Shown: positions 11,886 through 25,100 of the stretch, piece by piece | Layout: every line of letters starts with the position of its first letter | Numbering within the stretch: the first letter of the stretch is position 1 | NCBI GenBank assembly: GCA_034231615.1 | Contig: CM067316.1 | Location: forward strand, 25,629,791-25,693,790 | DNA from: Meghimatium bilineatum | Lineage: Eukaryota > Mollusca > Gastropoda > Stylommatophora > Philomycidae | Direction of reading: 5' to 3' | Length of the DNA: 64,000 bases | Program-made: the position numbers and the translations under genes | The notes under the pieces: model-generated | Seen by the model: the letters and a program-made list of their open reading frames with translations, nothing else | What the model was told of the DNA's origin: nothing | Database searches by the model: none

Positions 11886-12087
11886 AAAGTTTATATCTAA
11901 ACATAAATCCACTAAACTCAATATTCATAGCTGTCAACTTATTTTTTTTACAAAATCCATATGTTTAACAATTTATTTCCGTATTTCAATAAAAACATCA
12001 GCATTAGTAGTAGTAATTAATGAACTATTTTATAATAAAAATTTTGTGTTTTTTGGGCCGAAAATCTGAACTAGTTGACATCTATAC

Positions 12088-12366
12088 CTTCTGCGTTCGT
12101 TCTCAAACTCCTGCAGATTAGCAGGATGTAGTCCGGAGAACGGAATGCGTTGTGTCATGGTTTACAGCACTGCTGCGATATCTGCGCCTTTCGTCCTGGC
12201 ACATCCGACTTCAGCATGGCTTTGGGTCACTGACCCTATACGGGATGGGACAGCCAACTCCATCCCATAACCTCCTTAGTCACCTTTTACGACATGCATG
12301 GAAGGTAAACAGTGTTGCTATTCTTTGCTTCCCTTTCGGGTCCCGGCAACACATGGGCGATTCTAT
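12088..12366 (-). mobile_element. 5S-SINE body copy, well preserved
   Basis: This is one of the best-kept copies of the roughly 270-bp dispersed body. On the plus strand it begins TTCTCAAACTCCTGCAGATT, contains GGGTCACTGACCC and CACCTTTTACGACATGCAT, and ends with CCCTTTCGGGTCCCGGCAAC. The element reads on the minus strand. The 5S-like head seen at 33323 is absent, so it is 5' truncated or has another head. Confidence 0.85.
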
Positions 12367-13572
12367 GCCTACTGAATACATTTCATGTTTATTTTATGTG
12401 ACCTAGATTTTCATTTAGCAATAATGCATGTAACTATGAGAAGGGTGGCATCTCCAACAGTCCCTCTCAACTCTTGTGCTATGCTAGGAACTAGTGTGTA
12501 TTGATTGACAGTTTGGTTATATATCAGTTAAACTGTTTCATCAGTTTCCACTCCAATATTTATGGCATCTACTTCTGTTCTAGTGTTGCCAGGTAATTTA
12601 CTTATTGCTACTAACATTTCAATATTAATGAAATGAAAAATACTACTCCAGATATCAGTAAAGAGTGCTGAATCTTCTACGTTTTACAGTTGGTGTCTTA
12701 ACAGAAAATTTAACAAGCTAATGACATTTCATCCACAGTAATTTTATCAGCAACTATTTAAGTAATCATCATACTTGTGGCATCACAAATCTTTGGTATA
12801 AACACTGCAAACAGTAACTGAGGATCTCCATGGTCAAGTCTTATGTCATCAAGGTTATGGGTTTGTGTGACATTGAAGAGTGACATCTAGTTTGAAATTC
12901 AATTGTTTGAAGATCTTAGGGGATTATTGCTTGAGGTATGGATTTGCATGCTCTAAGTGATGCTCTGTGCAAGGAGATCATGATTGTTGAGAGTACATAT
13001 GTGGTACATGAAGCACAATGCAATCAATACTCTGCATATTTAAAGCACCTTTAAATATTAATGTGTGAATAGCATAAATAATACAGAGTAAAACAATTTT
13101 ATTCAGCATTTGGACAGCAATGCTGTTGAAAAACATGTTGGAAATTCTCCAACAACAAAACTCATGGTATTTATTAACAATGTTATATAATGAGTAGGTA
13201 CAATAAATATAACACACCATTATTTTAGACTAGTCAGTGGATGAATCGATACAATAAACGGCACATCATCAGTACTCGACATGATAAAGATTAATAAATA
13301 GATCAATTTAAATTTTGATATTAACTACTTCACATCACGTTTTATTCCCCAAGATTTAGCTGTGTTGCGGTCATGTCACTAGCATGCACAAAACTGTGGG
13401 TATCCACTGCATTGAACTTCATCTCCAGTCATCTTACTACTTGTTTCAGATGAGGTCGTCAACACTTTCCACAACTCTTCCCCACTTAAATTAAAAATTC
13501 CCCAGTGCAAGTCATTTTCACATCCACAAAAATTCACTCGATAAGAAAAAGTTTTCCCCACTGACTTTAGGT
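12367..13572. other. No gene seen
   Basis: About 1.2 kb of AT-rich DNA. I could not identify an exon or a known repeat. Confidence 0.4.
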
Positions 13573-14185
13573 AGACTAAACTGAAAGTTTACAGAGTAGT
13601 GGTACTTCCAGTGCTGTTATATGCTGAGGAAACATGGACTGTGTATAGACGACAAGCGAGGAAGCTCAATCACGTTCAGACAACTTGTCTCAGGAAAGCT
13701 ATGTAAATCAGATGACGAGATATTATTCCAGAAACCACTGTCCTAGACATGTCTGGTATCCCTAACATTGACACTTGCAGGCACAGATTCATTGGACATG
13801 CCATGTGGTATATATGCCAGATCATTGTCTGCCAAAACTACTTCTGTATGGTGAGTTGCAGAAGTACATTCATTTTCAAAAGATGCGATACAAGGACTCG
13901 TTAAAGACCTCACTGAAAGCCTTTGAAATAGACCAAGATACATGGGAAGGACATGCATAAAACAGAGCTATATGGCGCTCTACAGTAAAAAAAGGTGCAG
14001 CATCTTATGAAAAGAGGAGAAAAGCAGTAGCTCAACAGCGGAGAGTAGCTAGAAAGTCATGGGTAGAAAAAAAAACCATCTGCAGTGGTCATCCAATACT
14101 TGAACTGTCCAAGAGCATTTGTGGCCAGAATAGGACTTAGCCATATACGAACTCAATCAAGAACATAACTCAAACTGAATTTCAA
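13573..14185 (+). mobile_element. LINE RT C-terminus with C2H2 finger
   Basis: Plus-strand pieces read [57 protein letters not shown], then RYKDSLKTSLKAFEIDQDTW, and finish with a decayed finger, YLNCPRAFVARIGLSHIRTQ. This is the familiar tail of a LINE family whose protein ends with a C2H2 zinc finger. Several frame changes mark it as dead. The related tail is at 23590-23880 and an upstream part is at 61640-61850. Confidence 0.85.
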
Positions 14186-14189
14186 AAGT

Positions 14190-14395
14190 GGATGTAACAA
14201 ACCCGGGTTATCTCCACATTTAGCTCTGCCTGTGATCGTCTTTTTTGTATATGTAGCCTTGATAAAGGCCTTTCTGTCAAAATGATTTGTGTCTGTGTGA
14301 AGCACACTGTGATTAGCAAAACTTCATTACCCTATTGCAAGCTTTGCCTGTTGGATTTTAGTTTTGCTGCAATGAGTATATATTATTGAATTTTC
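14190..14395 (+). repeat. Dispersed repeat K, plus-strand copy
   Basis: Sequence around CTTGATAAAGGCCTTTCTGT and GCAAAACTTCATTACCCTAT has reverse-complement relatives at 35950-36245 and, more weakly, 32925-33200. It directly follows a LINE C-terminus and may be a 3' untranslated part of a retroelement. The class is not certain. Confidence 0.6.
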
Positions 14396-15164
14396 CTTAC
14401 AACATTCAGCCACAGTCCACCTGACAATGTGCAAATGTCACCACAAAATGAATCATTCTATAATCTATTTTGAATATGAGAAAACACGAAAAAGTAAAGT
14501 GCCACCAACAATAAATAAGGTCAGTGTGGCAGCAGAGTGGTTTGAATGCCGTACATTCACACTGTACTACTGGCGATACGAATGGATGTATTTGTGGTGC
14601 CTCAAAATTCTAAAACAATTGAAAAGCAATGTCATAGACAAGATGCGTGCCACTTATTTTTAATAGTCAATAGTAAGCACAACATACTAACAACGTAACA
14701 CAAGGATAGACAATGTGTCAAATAGAAAGCCTTAATCAGGATGAAAAATAGCAGACAAATAATGATAAACCTATACGAACACACACATATATAAATATTA
14801 ACACACGTTTGTCTGTTATTTTTCATTCTAATGAAGTCCTTTTAGTCAAAACATTGCTTGTCACTGTTTTCTGTTAGTATGTTGCATTTATTATTGCTAA
14901 AACTTTCATTTTTTTCATTCATACTTGTATTTGCTGTGTGTTACATCCCCAATATTTCCAGCATGTTGAGTTATCCCTGACACTCTGGTGATTTATCTTT
15001 GTTCAGGTGTACACAGGCAGATCATTCTGACCAGTTTTTCTGATGTATACGCACATTTTATAAGAATGATTGAAACAAAAACATGGATGCTGCTTTTACA
15101 CAAAAATGTAAACTCCACCCCCACACACAATAAATCAATGGTATAGTTGCTTATCATTTCATAT
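14396..15164. other. No gene seen
   Basis: About 770 bases of AT-rich DNA with short chance open frames only. Confidence 0.4.
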
Positions 15165-15595
15165 GATTTACAAAAACAAAACTACTGGATGAGAAGATGG
15201 ATCATGGAATACACTTGGAGTGAAATCTATAAATATATGACCAGCCCAAATCCTAAAGACAACATCAACCTTCTGGGAAGGAAAGACCAGAGAGTATCAT
15301 TCTCTGACTTTGCACACAACATGCACAGCTTAACAATCACTTGAACAGAATAAAACCACAACACACTCCAGGGAGCATGCTATGCTTAGATCCCTAAGAA
15401 ACTGTTGACATCACCTTTTTGAATGACCGGTGCTGGATGACATCAGGAAAATGCTTCTCCCTCCAGGCCCAGATTAATGGAACACATTATATGGAACAAA
15501 ACAACAGCTCACAAACACATGCATATATCACACAATGGCTTTGGGTAAAAAGGCATGAGCCCATAGGCTGCTAAATCAGCAATCAACCAATAACA
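15165..15595 (+). mobile_element. RNase H LINE 3' end (subfamily 5)
   Basis: Plus-strand pieces read YTWSEIYKYM, PKDNINLLGRKDQRV, then in a shifted frame QHAQLNNHLNRIKPQHTPGS, and an ETVD-containing remnant of a Cys/His finger. It resembles the finger at 27180-27420. The last 60 bases, GGCATGAGCCCATAGGCTGC and an ATCAACCAAT tail, match the end of the RP retroposon at 11.6 kb. It is dead and 5' truncated. Confidence 0.65.
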
Positions 15596-16061
15596 AAAAA
15601 CGCAAGTGTAGGAATGGAGTTGAACAAAGAAAAAAATTGTGATTATTACAACCTTCATTCACACAGTAAGACAACCCAGCCCAATGGGTCAGTCACAATA
15701 TAGCAGGCTGAATGTACAACCCCACACACAAATGAGATCACTCAAAATGTCAAAAGTATGTCATATTTGTTCAATTATTTTTTCATAAAATTAAATTTGA
15801 TTTATATGTAACCTGATGGCCCCCTCCCCCTCCAGCAGAATATATAATTTAAAAAATACTAGCAGCTTATACAAGAAAATATATGACCATAAATGACACG
15901 GAATACAAATTGAATGCATGAAGCATCAACTAAGTCTACCCATATTCAACTAGAGCTCATCTAATAGAAATGACTACTGTCTGCATGTGTAGTTGATAGT
16001 ATGACAATTCACTGATGACTATTCTTTGCATACAGAAACTACTGCATATGACAATGAGTGA
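15596..16061 (-). other. Probable 3' UTR side of GAK
   Basis: This stretch follows the GAK stop on the minus strand and so should contain its 3' UTR. I could not pick a trustworthy polyadenylation signal. No other gene is visible. Confidence 0.4.
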
Positions 16062-16163
16062 CTAATATAGTGGTTTGCATCCCTCTTCTTCAAATTTTGC
16101 CCATGCATCATTCAGCTCTATGAAAATCATCCTAGCCAAGGACTGGTTTGGGTCATCTGTCAA
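16062..16163 (-). CDS. GAK: GAK exon 15 (J domain end, stop)
   Basis: It encodes [20 protein letters not shown] and [13 protein letters not shown], then TAG. Vertebrate GAK ends with AKMIFMELNDAWSEFENQG followed by a PL-aromatic end, so the natural C-terminus is preserved. Confidence 0.97.
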   Translation of the reverse strand: MTDDPNQSLARMIFIELNDAWAKFEEEGCKPLY

Positions 16164-19100
16164 CTGAAACATTTAAAAAAATTGTCTCAGACATGAGCAA
16201 TGAGAAATTTGTGAACTAATAATATTGACTGAAACATGAAAAATATAGCCTGAAACATGAGTAACGAAAATATAGTCTGAGACATGAGTAACGAAAATAT
16301 AGTCTGAGACATGAGTAACGAAAATATAGTCTGAGACATGAGAAATTAAAAATATAGAATCTATCTATCTATCTATCCGCTAAACCATTTGTTGCCTTTC
16401 AGGGTCAGGGGTAGAAGGAGTTTTCTGGAGATGGCCCTCATGTGTGCTGAGTATATTGTGGAATTTGTCGCCTCTTTTATTTCGGTTGTCCATCGTTTTC
16501 GTGGTCGGCCTCTAGGTCTGCCTTCACTGCACATTTAAATTAACCTTTTGATTGTTTTCTTCCGTTGTCTTTTCTATTTTGCAGATGTGATCTATGTATG
16601 TTATGAACAATAGGGGGATAGTACACATAACTGTCTCACTCCCGAGTGAATTTGGAAATTATCAGATGTACCTGTCCTCGTTCTTACTGAGCATTGACTA
16701 TTGGCATATATGCTCTGACATAGGCTTATCAGATATTGGGGAACTCCATATGTCTGTAGTGTTATCCATAGTTGTGCTCTGTCAAAAGCTTTCTCTTTGA
16801 AAACCAAATATAAGTCTTGGTTATGTTCTGTCGTTCTTTCTGAAAGTTGTTTGAGGGCGAAGATTGCATATGTACAGCTGTTATTTTTCCGAAAGCCCAA
16901 TTGTGTGTTGTTGAGCTGTGGTTCTATATATGCGCACATCCTTCTCTCTAGTATCATGCTAAAGATTTTTCCTATGTGGCTTATGAGTGATATGCCTCTA
17001 TACTTAGTGTAGTCGCTCTTACTGCCTTTTGTCTTCCAAGTGGGAACAATCACCACTGTATTTCACTTCTGTGGTGTCTTTTGTGTCTTCCATATCACAC
17101 TGAACAGTCTGTGTAACCACTTTCTACCTGTCACTGTTAGCATTTTTATTAGTTCTATAGGTATGCCATCTATTCCTAGTGCTTTGTTATTTGGTGCATG
17201 TTTAACTGCATCTTCAATTTCAGGATGCATGGTTCTAGGTCTTCTATTGTATTTATTGTTGTAATCACTTCTTCTTTCTTGATTCGTGTCTTTTTTACTT
17301 CTCATGTTTTGTACTTTCTTGTAGAACATCTTTGGTGCATTTTGTCTATCCATGTTAAGCATTTCTCCATATTATTACTATGACAATTTTTATACTATTG
17401 ATGATTTTCTTGGTGTTAAACTTTGCTGTCTTGTATGCTAAGTAATCTTCATGCACTTTCGTTGCCCATTTCTTGTATTTTTTATTTTTATCTTTCGTTG
17501 CATTCTTTACCTCTTCTGTCCACCAAGACATTATTTTTGGCTTCGTGCCTTTATAGTTTTTATATCCGCATATGTTTCCTGCTATGGATCTTGGTTATCT
17601 GTTAACCCTGGGTCCGCCAAGAGCAATGTATTCCCTTTGCACCCCGGGAGCTTGAAATAGACTGAAGTGTGAGAAATAAAGGATGAAGCAATACTTATAC
17701 GCACTGGAAGTTATCATAGTGTAGTGTCCAAGTCATACGCTCATTGACCAGGCTTCAAGTCAACGTGTTACTCATGGTTTGTATACACACACCTCCCTCT
17801 GCCCAGTCATCAGAAAATGGGTATCATAGCTTATATAATCATCAAGAAATAATATAAATAAACCTGAAAGACATTACCAGCTGCACTAGAATGATGACGG
17901 AGAAAACATGAGTCACTTCAGATACAAGAATGGGCTGTCAAGAGCTTCCTGCTCACAGCAAAAGGGATTGAATCATCATCATCATCAGATACAAGAGATC
18001 AGTAGAAATGAGCCACATTGCATATAAATCAATAATTTGAATACACCAAAAACATTCTCACTTTATCAGGATGCACAGACAAGACGGCCTTCCTGTAGAC
18101 CTTTTTCACTTGATCTGGTGTCACAAGCTGGTGCATACCAATTGGCTTCCATCGTTCTTCTCCATCCCACAGCACTGTACCAAGTGAGCACAGCAATGCC
18201 CGGATGTTCTTCTCTTTTCCTTTTATCCACTCCAGTACCTGAAACAATGACATAAAATATACTAGAATTCTTGTGTTACTCAGGCCCAAAAGGGCAGAAA
18301 AGAATGGCAACATTGTGACATCTCATACATATCTTAAGAGACAACTAAGGAGGTTTTGGGGTATGGTTTGCTATCTAATCCTATAGATATAGATCAAAGT
18401 GACCCAAACGTAACCTCAGATGTGAGATTGAACGGTGCAGACATCTAAGCTGTAAACCATGAAACAATACATTCCGTTCTCTAGACTACATCCTGCCAAT
18501 CTGCAGGAGTTTGAGAATGAACACTGAAGTTGGATATACTAGATAACAGGCTAACTTACTTATATTGTACATAACCCCCAATTGAAAGTATGACTACCAG
18601 ATCAGGCATGGCCATCAAAAGTATATGGATGACTTTCAGACATTGAGTGTTATTTGTGATATAAGACAGTTTCACACTGAACAACTTCAGAAAACAAATG
18701 AGTACAAATATCATAGTTTTGCTATAAACTAGCAGCAAAGCATACATACATATATTATCATCACAAAGAGAAATCTAAGTGATTATACTGAAGTGAATGA
18801 TCTGAAGATACTTAACTTGATAATTGAAATTTTTTTTTTACATCTATTGTAATGATGGGGAATCTGTATTTCTATAGTGTGACTCACAGGGTTAACTAGA
18901 ACTTTTTTAAGTATTCATTCTGAAACTTTCACTGGATCTCTCTTGTAGCAATGGCCCCATCACATCAGACTTCAGTTGTGGTATTTATACTTTCAGTGTT
19001 TTATCACATTCACAGAAAGGATGACATCCATAGCAGCAACTTGTTTACTAGTGTTGGTCACCATTCTAAATTGTGACAATGGTCATAATTGCTTGAAATG

Positions 19101-22100
19101 TTTGCCACTGACTTGACCACAGACACTCTCCTCAATTTACTACCTCCATGTAAAACATGGCAAAGCATACTCTCCTCTGGTAAAAGATACATCATTTGCC
19201 TGACCACTGCTTAGGAAATAAAGTAGTCAAACTAGAACAGTCCAATTCTACAGTGTTATGCAACATGCTGAGAATTTAATCAAGTTTTCTAATCAAGAAT
19301 CAACATGCTGAGAATTTAATCAAGTTTTCTAATCAAGAATCAACATGCTGAGAATTTCAACTAAACTGAAGAGAATAACTAGAATGTGTATCTGGCAGTT
19401 AGTACACATGATCCCAAAATTTACTTAATGATTAGGAAGTTGAAAGGCAAAAGAATGTGAGAAATCTCTTGGAGAGTTTAAAACCTAGATGTACACTTTT
19501 GAGTCCATCTAAAACTTGAACAAATTACAAAATGACTGAGAATACTTAATATACAGCTGTCCTTCCCAAATGAAGAACCAAATGTTGAGATATCAGAGTC
19601 ATATAGGTAGATATATGCAGAATGTCACTGAAATACCTGAAAAATATTTTTTTAACTTCCACTGGCATGGGAGAATGTCAGAAAAACAATTTTTAAAATC
19701 TAACGTCTACCTCCACGCCAAGTACAAAACTTAGTACTGGATATGAAAGAGTAACCAAATCTGCAGTTTAGGTTTTCAACAATATCTAATAATGAAGGAT
19801 TGTGTAGTGTTAGAATTCTCATAATACCAACTCTTAATATTTAGTTGAGGAGGCTTGTTTCCAATCTTCCTTAATTCTGGAAGGACGGTTTACAGCTAGG
19901 TTAACTGAAGAATGATTAACATTCTAGGTTATGTGAATAGTAAACCAGCTCTTCATAATCTTCTTAATAACAGCAATAACTTCAGAATGAACTTTAAAAA
20001 AAAAAGAATAAAATACACATACTTCTGTTGAAACTATCAAAGAAGTGGGTACATTTAAGACATCTCCAGAGTTTGTAAATTATGTTTAAACCACAATTTA
20101 CAAATTATTAATTTATAAATAGCCCTGCTACATGAGAGATTCAGCATAATTTAACATAATTAAAAATTATGTTAAATTAAAACTGCAATTTTTCTGAAGA
20201 TGCTGCTAGCATTACCTTTAGCTTATCTGGATCCATCTCCTCAACCATCTGTTTCTTCTTCATGTCCCCAAGGGTTTTTGGTTCATTGTCTTTACGGCTT
20301 GTAAACTGATGATCTCCAAGAAGATCATTGAAAGTGTCTGCTGTGACTTTGGGCTTTGGTCCTGCAGGAATGAATGAAATTAGTCACAGTAAGATATTAT
20401 TGCTACATTTCTCTGCTGCTGGGATATTATCATGCACTTGTTCTTCTTCCTCCATATGAAAATGTCCTATGTAGAACATTGTTCTCAATTTCACTCTGTA
20501 AGCCTCTCATTTCTGTGGAAGTTCTCTTATTTCATAAAAACATCACTTTTAAGATTTACCACAATTGCCTCTATTGATTGAAATCTTGGACGATATTTGT
20601 TTGCTTTGCACACAAGCAAAACTTTATTCCAGGCATACATTCTAGTATATTCTTTACCAAAAAAAACTTTACTCTAGGCATAAATTCTAGTATATTCTTT
20701 ACCAAAAAAAACTTTACTCTAGGCATAAATTCTAGTATATTCTTAAACATAAACTTGTTTTTCTTCTTCTACTTCTGCTCAATTTTCTCAAACTATTGTT
20801 GGTTAGTCAAATGAAGTCCAGATAAGACTGAATTTTGTCATGGTTACAACTTAGCTGTGATATCTGTGCATTTCAACCTGACACATTCAACTTCAGTACT
20901 GCTTTTGGGTCAGTATGATCTATGAGAAGGGACAGCAAACTTTATCCCCAATTCTTCTTAGCCACATCTTATTACATTCATGACAGGCTAATATTGTTGA
21001 GATTCTGTGTTTCCCTTTTGGCCCTGGCAATGAACAGATGCTTCATTTTTAAAATGATAGAAATTGTGGTATGTAAAAGTGCAGATACTGCAGCTCATCT
21101 GTCAGCAGGTTGTGAGCTATGAACCACCATCATTGCACCCTGGGCAGTCCCAGAAGCCTTCATTCTCCCACAGCACATCTTGAAGGGGTATGTGTGATAA
21201 TGGTTCCTGTGGCTCGCTGATTTAATGCTCTCTTCATTCTACCCTGTAGGCATCAAGTTTTACTAGTTCTACGTTTAATACCAAATCCTCATCCTCGATG
21301 TCTCCCCAATCACAGTGTCCTCATCCAGCAGGTCCTCGTGGAACAGTTTAAGTACGTCCCCCTTATCCATTGTCAACTCCCTACCTACTGATTCAAGCTT
21401 ATCTTCTCTCTCATTACTGCAAACATTTGCGTGTACTGTGCTGTAAATCCATGTGATGCCACGGAGGTTGAAAGTAGCTATAGATGCCAGCCACTCGACA
21501 TCAGCCATTTTTTTTACCTTTTATAAATAACATTGAGCGCATGGCCATGCGGTTAAAATGCCGTTGTCAGACCCTTGAGGTCCCAGGTTCAATCCATGGT
21601 TGGGGCAGGATTTTTTTCTTTCGGAGGTACAATACAAATCCTTCCTGTACATGTTGCAGCGTCTGCTATGGCTTAGCGGCCTTTATTTCCATAGCCCATA
21701 GAAAGGCCCCCCCCCCCCCGCGCCACCTTCACAGGAAAACATGCAGTAACGAAAGTTATAAATATCATTGATTAAAAGTCTAACATAATAACTGCTTTCG
21801 TAAATAAAGATCTAGAGAACCACAACTGTCACCAACACAATAAATGTTATCCTTAGCTACGAAACTCACAACATATATAAATCTACATGGTTATACCAGA
21901 AAGAAGACCGTCAATATTTAAGCCATATGGGCAATGTAATCATAAGTAAGCCAATTTAGAAATCTCCAAATGGTTTCAGACTTTGATGTGATAGGTGCAT
22001 ACAAAATGGTGGAATCTCTAATATACAAACATAGATCCCTACCATGCATTGCGTACCACTAAGAGTTGGTGTCTTCTGGGTGTAAAAGATGCTCTATAGA

Positions 22101-25100
22101 GACACCTTATAGAGACACCCCTTATTGCGCAACATGAAACATGAGCTTCACTGCTCGTAATTTCTGGGGATAGAATCTAACATACTTGAAAGAAGAAGAC
22201 TATTATCAACTGTGTGTTGCCATTCTCAAAATTAGATGGCTACCGCCCTTATATAGCACAGCCACTGACTACAGCATTAATAAATGCTATGGGTAACTTT
22301 ACTTATTCTCAAAAGGGAAGCACAAAATGACCACGCCAAAGCCATGCATATGAAAAGAAGTGACTAAGGAGGATTTTGGGAAATGGGGGTTGATTGTCCT
22401 TTCCTATAACAAGTCAAAGTGACCAAAAGCCATACAGAAGTTGAATGTGCTGAGTTGAAAGCTGCATATATTGCAGTCAATTTGTAAATCTTCAATACAA
22501 TGCATTTCTTTCCTCAGATTTGCCTCATATAATCAGATGTTCACTTCTGTGCCTGTGAACATCTGGTACTGAACCTTTTCTCATTCCAGTTAAAGAAGAA
22601 CTTAACAGAAGAGTTGGACCCTGGCTCTTTTGCCTTCTTAGCCGAAGTGTCGTTCACTGACATCGTGAATCCCTCGCCCAAGTCTGAGTCTCATCACACG
22701 TTTGGGAGCAAGGCGTGTTCTCGAGATGAATGACCTTATCCCATGTTTCCAGTATAGGAAAGCGTGACAGTAGAGTTGGGTCAGGACTGCCTTAATTGTT
22801 CCGTTTTTGTGTGTTTTATGCGTGACATCCTGATTATCTGGCCATGTGTATATGTAGACAGGCAGCACAGAGTGTCAAACATATACTTCAAGAGTGTTCT
22901 GAGCATGAAATGCTGAGGCAAACACATTGGTCAAAGGAAATAACACTGGAATCAAAGCTCTATGGGCCACTGTATGAACTACAAAAGACAGTGAGTTTTA
23001 TTCAGGAGACAGAATTACAGATATAGACATGTTTCAAGTGAATGAAAGAAGAAGAATTGTTCCGTTTGTGCCTGACTCCATCGGGTACTGAAACCCTTTC
23101 TCTCCGCAAGCATGTTTTCGGCATAGAAAAGCTCGACATTAGAGTTGGGCCTGGGCTGCTTTCTTTGCTGTGCGTCCACAATTGGGTCTGGGTATCTGCC
23201 CGTAAGGAGCACTGGTAACTAGCAGGTTGTCTCAAGCTAATAGAGCTTGTAGTTCAGATTTTCGTGGAACGTTTTCCCTTTCTATTTGCACTTGTTGCTG
23301 CCCACTTGCTGCCCTGTCCTTGTACTCAGCATGTTGTCTTTTTGTCTCTCACTATGCATCTACCATTCCATTTTCATTGGTCTCCAATGCTCGGACCGGA
23401 CTGACTAGCGTCACTGTGTGTCGACAGTGCCACTGCATGTCACAGTGGTTTGGAGATATTGACTGTCTCTTTTGCAGTCAATTCTCTTTCCATCTGCTGC
23501 CTCCACATTCACAATCCCCAAAAGGTTTAACCAGAATCAGCACAAGCAGCTGTATTTCTGTTTCCAGGTTGCACCATGAGGAGGTACTTATGGGATTTTG
23601 GTTATCTGCTAACCCTGGGTCCGCTGAGAGCAGTGCTGTACCCTATGTACCTTTCGTTCTACAATCAAAAAGAGCACATCATCTTGTGAAAAGAGGAGAA
23701 ATGCAGCAGCTCAACAGCGGAGAGCAGCTAGAAAATCACGGATAGACCAAGATCCGTCTACAGTCGTCATTCCATGTCCGAACTGTCCAAGGACATTTAC
23801 AGCTCGAATAGGGCACATAAGCCATCTACGAACTCATAATCAAGGACATAATTCTAATTGAATCTTCAAGTGGATGTAAAAAATGGTCATCATCACTTGT
23901 GATGGATGAACAACACACACCCTTTGTTCCCCAGCAAGTCCTAATTATTTGTTTCTTATGCTACAGATGTTTAATTATAGAATGTTAAGTGTGGGTTTAT
24001 GATATACTTGGCTGTGCTGGTTCTCCTTTCAAGGTTTTCTTAGTTTAGTGTTTTGGTGCTTTGTGTAGATGTTGATGTTGCGTAGTATTGTGCATGTCTG
24101 TGTTTGTATTGTTTTTTTTCTCATTCCAGTAGTACATTTATCAGCCAGAAAAGTCTGGTTACCCACTGCAGACCTTGATAACCAAGGCGACATCCGATAT
24201 TGTTTGTAAATAATGTTGGTTGTAATAGCTTTATTGTGCTGGTGAGTCTGGATTTTCTACCAACCCAGGACCAGAGTCAGAAAATAACTGTCACATATTC
24301 AGGGAGGCAGGTTTATATCTATGCACTGATCTATTGCAGCCAAGTATGGTTAACTGTGCTCATTCCCAGCCACCAATAGCCTACTCGTAATACCAAATTT
24401 CTCTCTGACTCCAGACCATATGTTCTACTGTTCAAGGCAAAAGGTTTGTCAGGTCCTGAGTCACTGCGCCTTTATGATGGACCTCATTGGAAAAGAGTGT
24501 AGATACGTCTCTATCCCCAGTGCTGTGCAGTACATCTCACTCCCAACCACATAGGGTGCATGCATATACATAAATAACAAGACATAAAAAAATAACACAC
24601 AAAAAAGCATGAAAAGCTCGATTGTATAGATGAAGTGCAATGATGCTTCTGTAAAGGTATGTCATCTACTAAGATTCTCTGTTGCACGGGTGGTTTGTTC
24701 ATTAGGTCATTGGTGAGACCCACATACATTTCACATGCAGAATTGATCTGAAATAGAACAACTATTTAAGGGAGAGCTCTGAGTCCATGTGTCAATTTAA
24801 ATGATTGATTCAATTTTTTTTAAATATTCATAATTCTATAAATAAACTATATTGATCACCTCCAATGATCTTGCTATTTATTTATTGTGTCCATGATACA
24901 CTTCCACATAACAGGATATACCTGCAGAATTCTATATAGTTCTGCTGATTTTAAAATAAGAATAGTTTGTACATTGCAGTGTGTGACTTGCAATGTATTT
25001 ACACATACCAAAGTTTTTCCGTGGTCCTCTGTCAGTACGATCTCCTATTACACTGGTGTAGTTAGGTTTGGGTGCAACTTGCGGTTGCTGCTGCTGTGGT

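Noticed and set aside
21541-21605. Functional tRNA gene
   Set aside because: Box A and box B are present but the cloverleaf is not intact and the sequence continues into a SINE body shared with 40206.
23227-23745. Plus-strand frame of 172 codons
   Set aside because: It runs from unassigned repeat DNA into a LINE C-terminus in a frame that is not the LINE's main one, and has no domain of its own.
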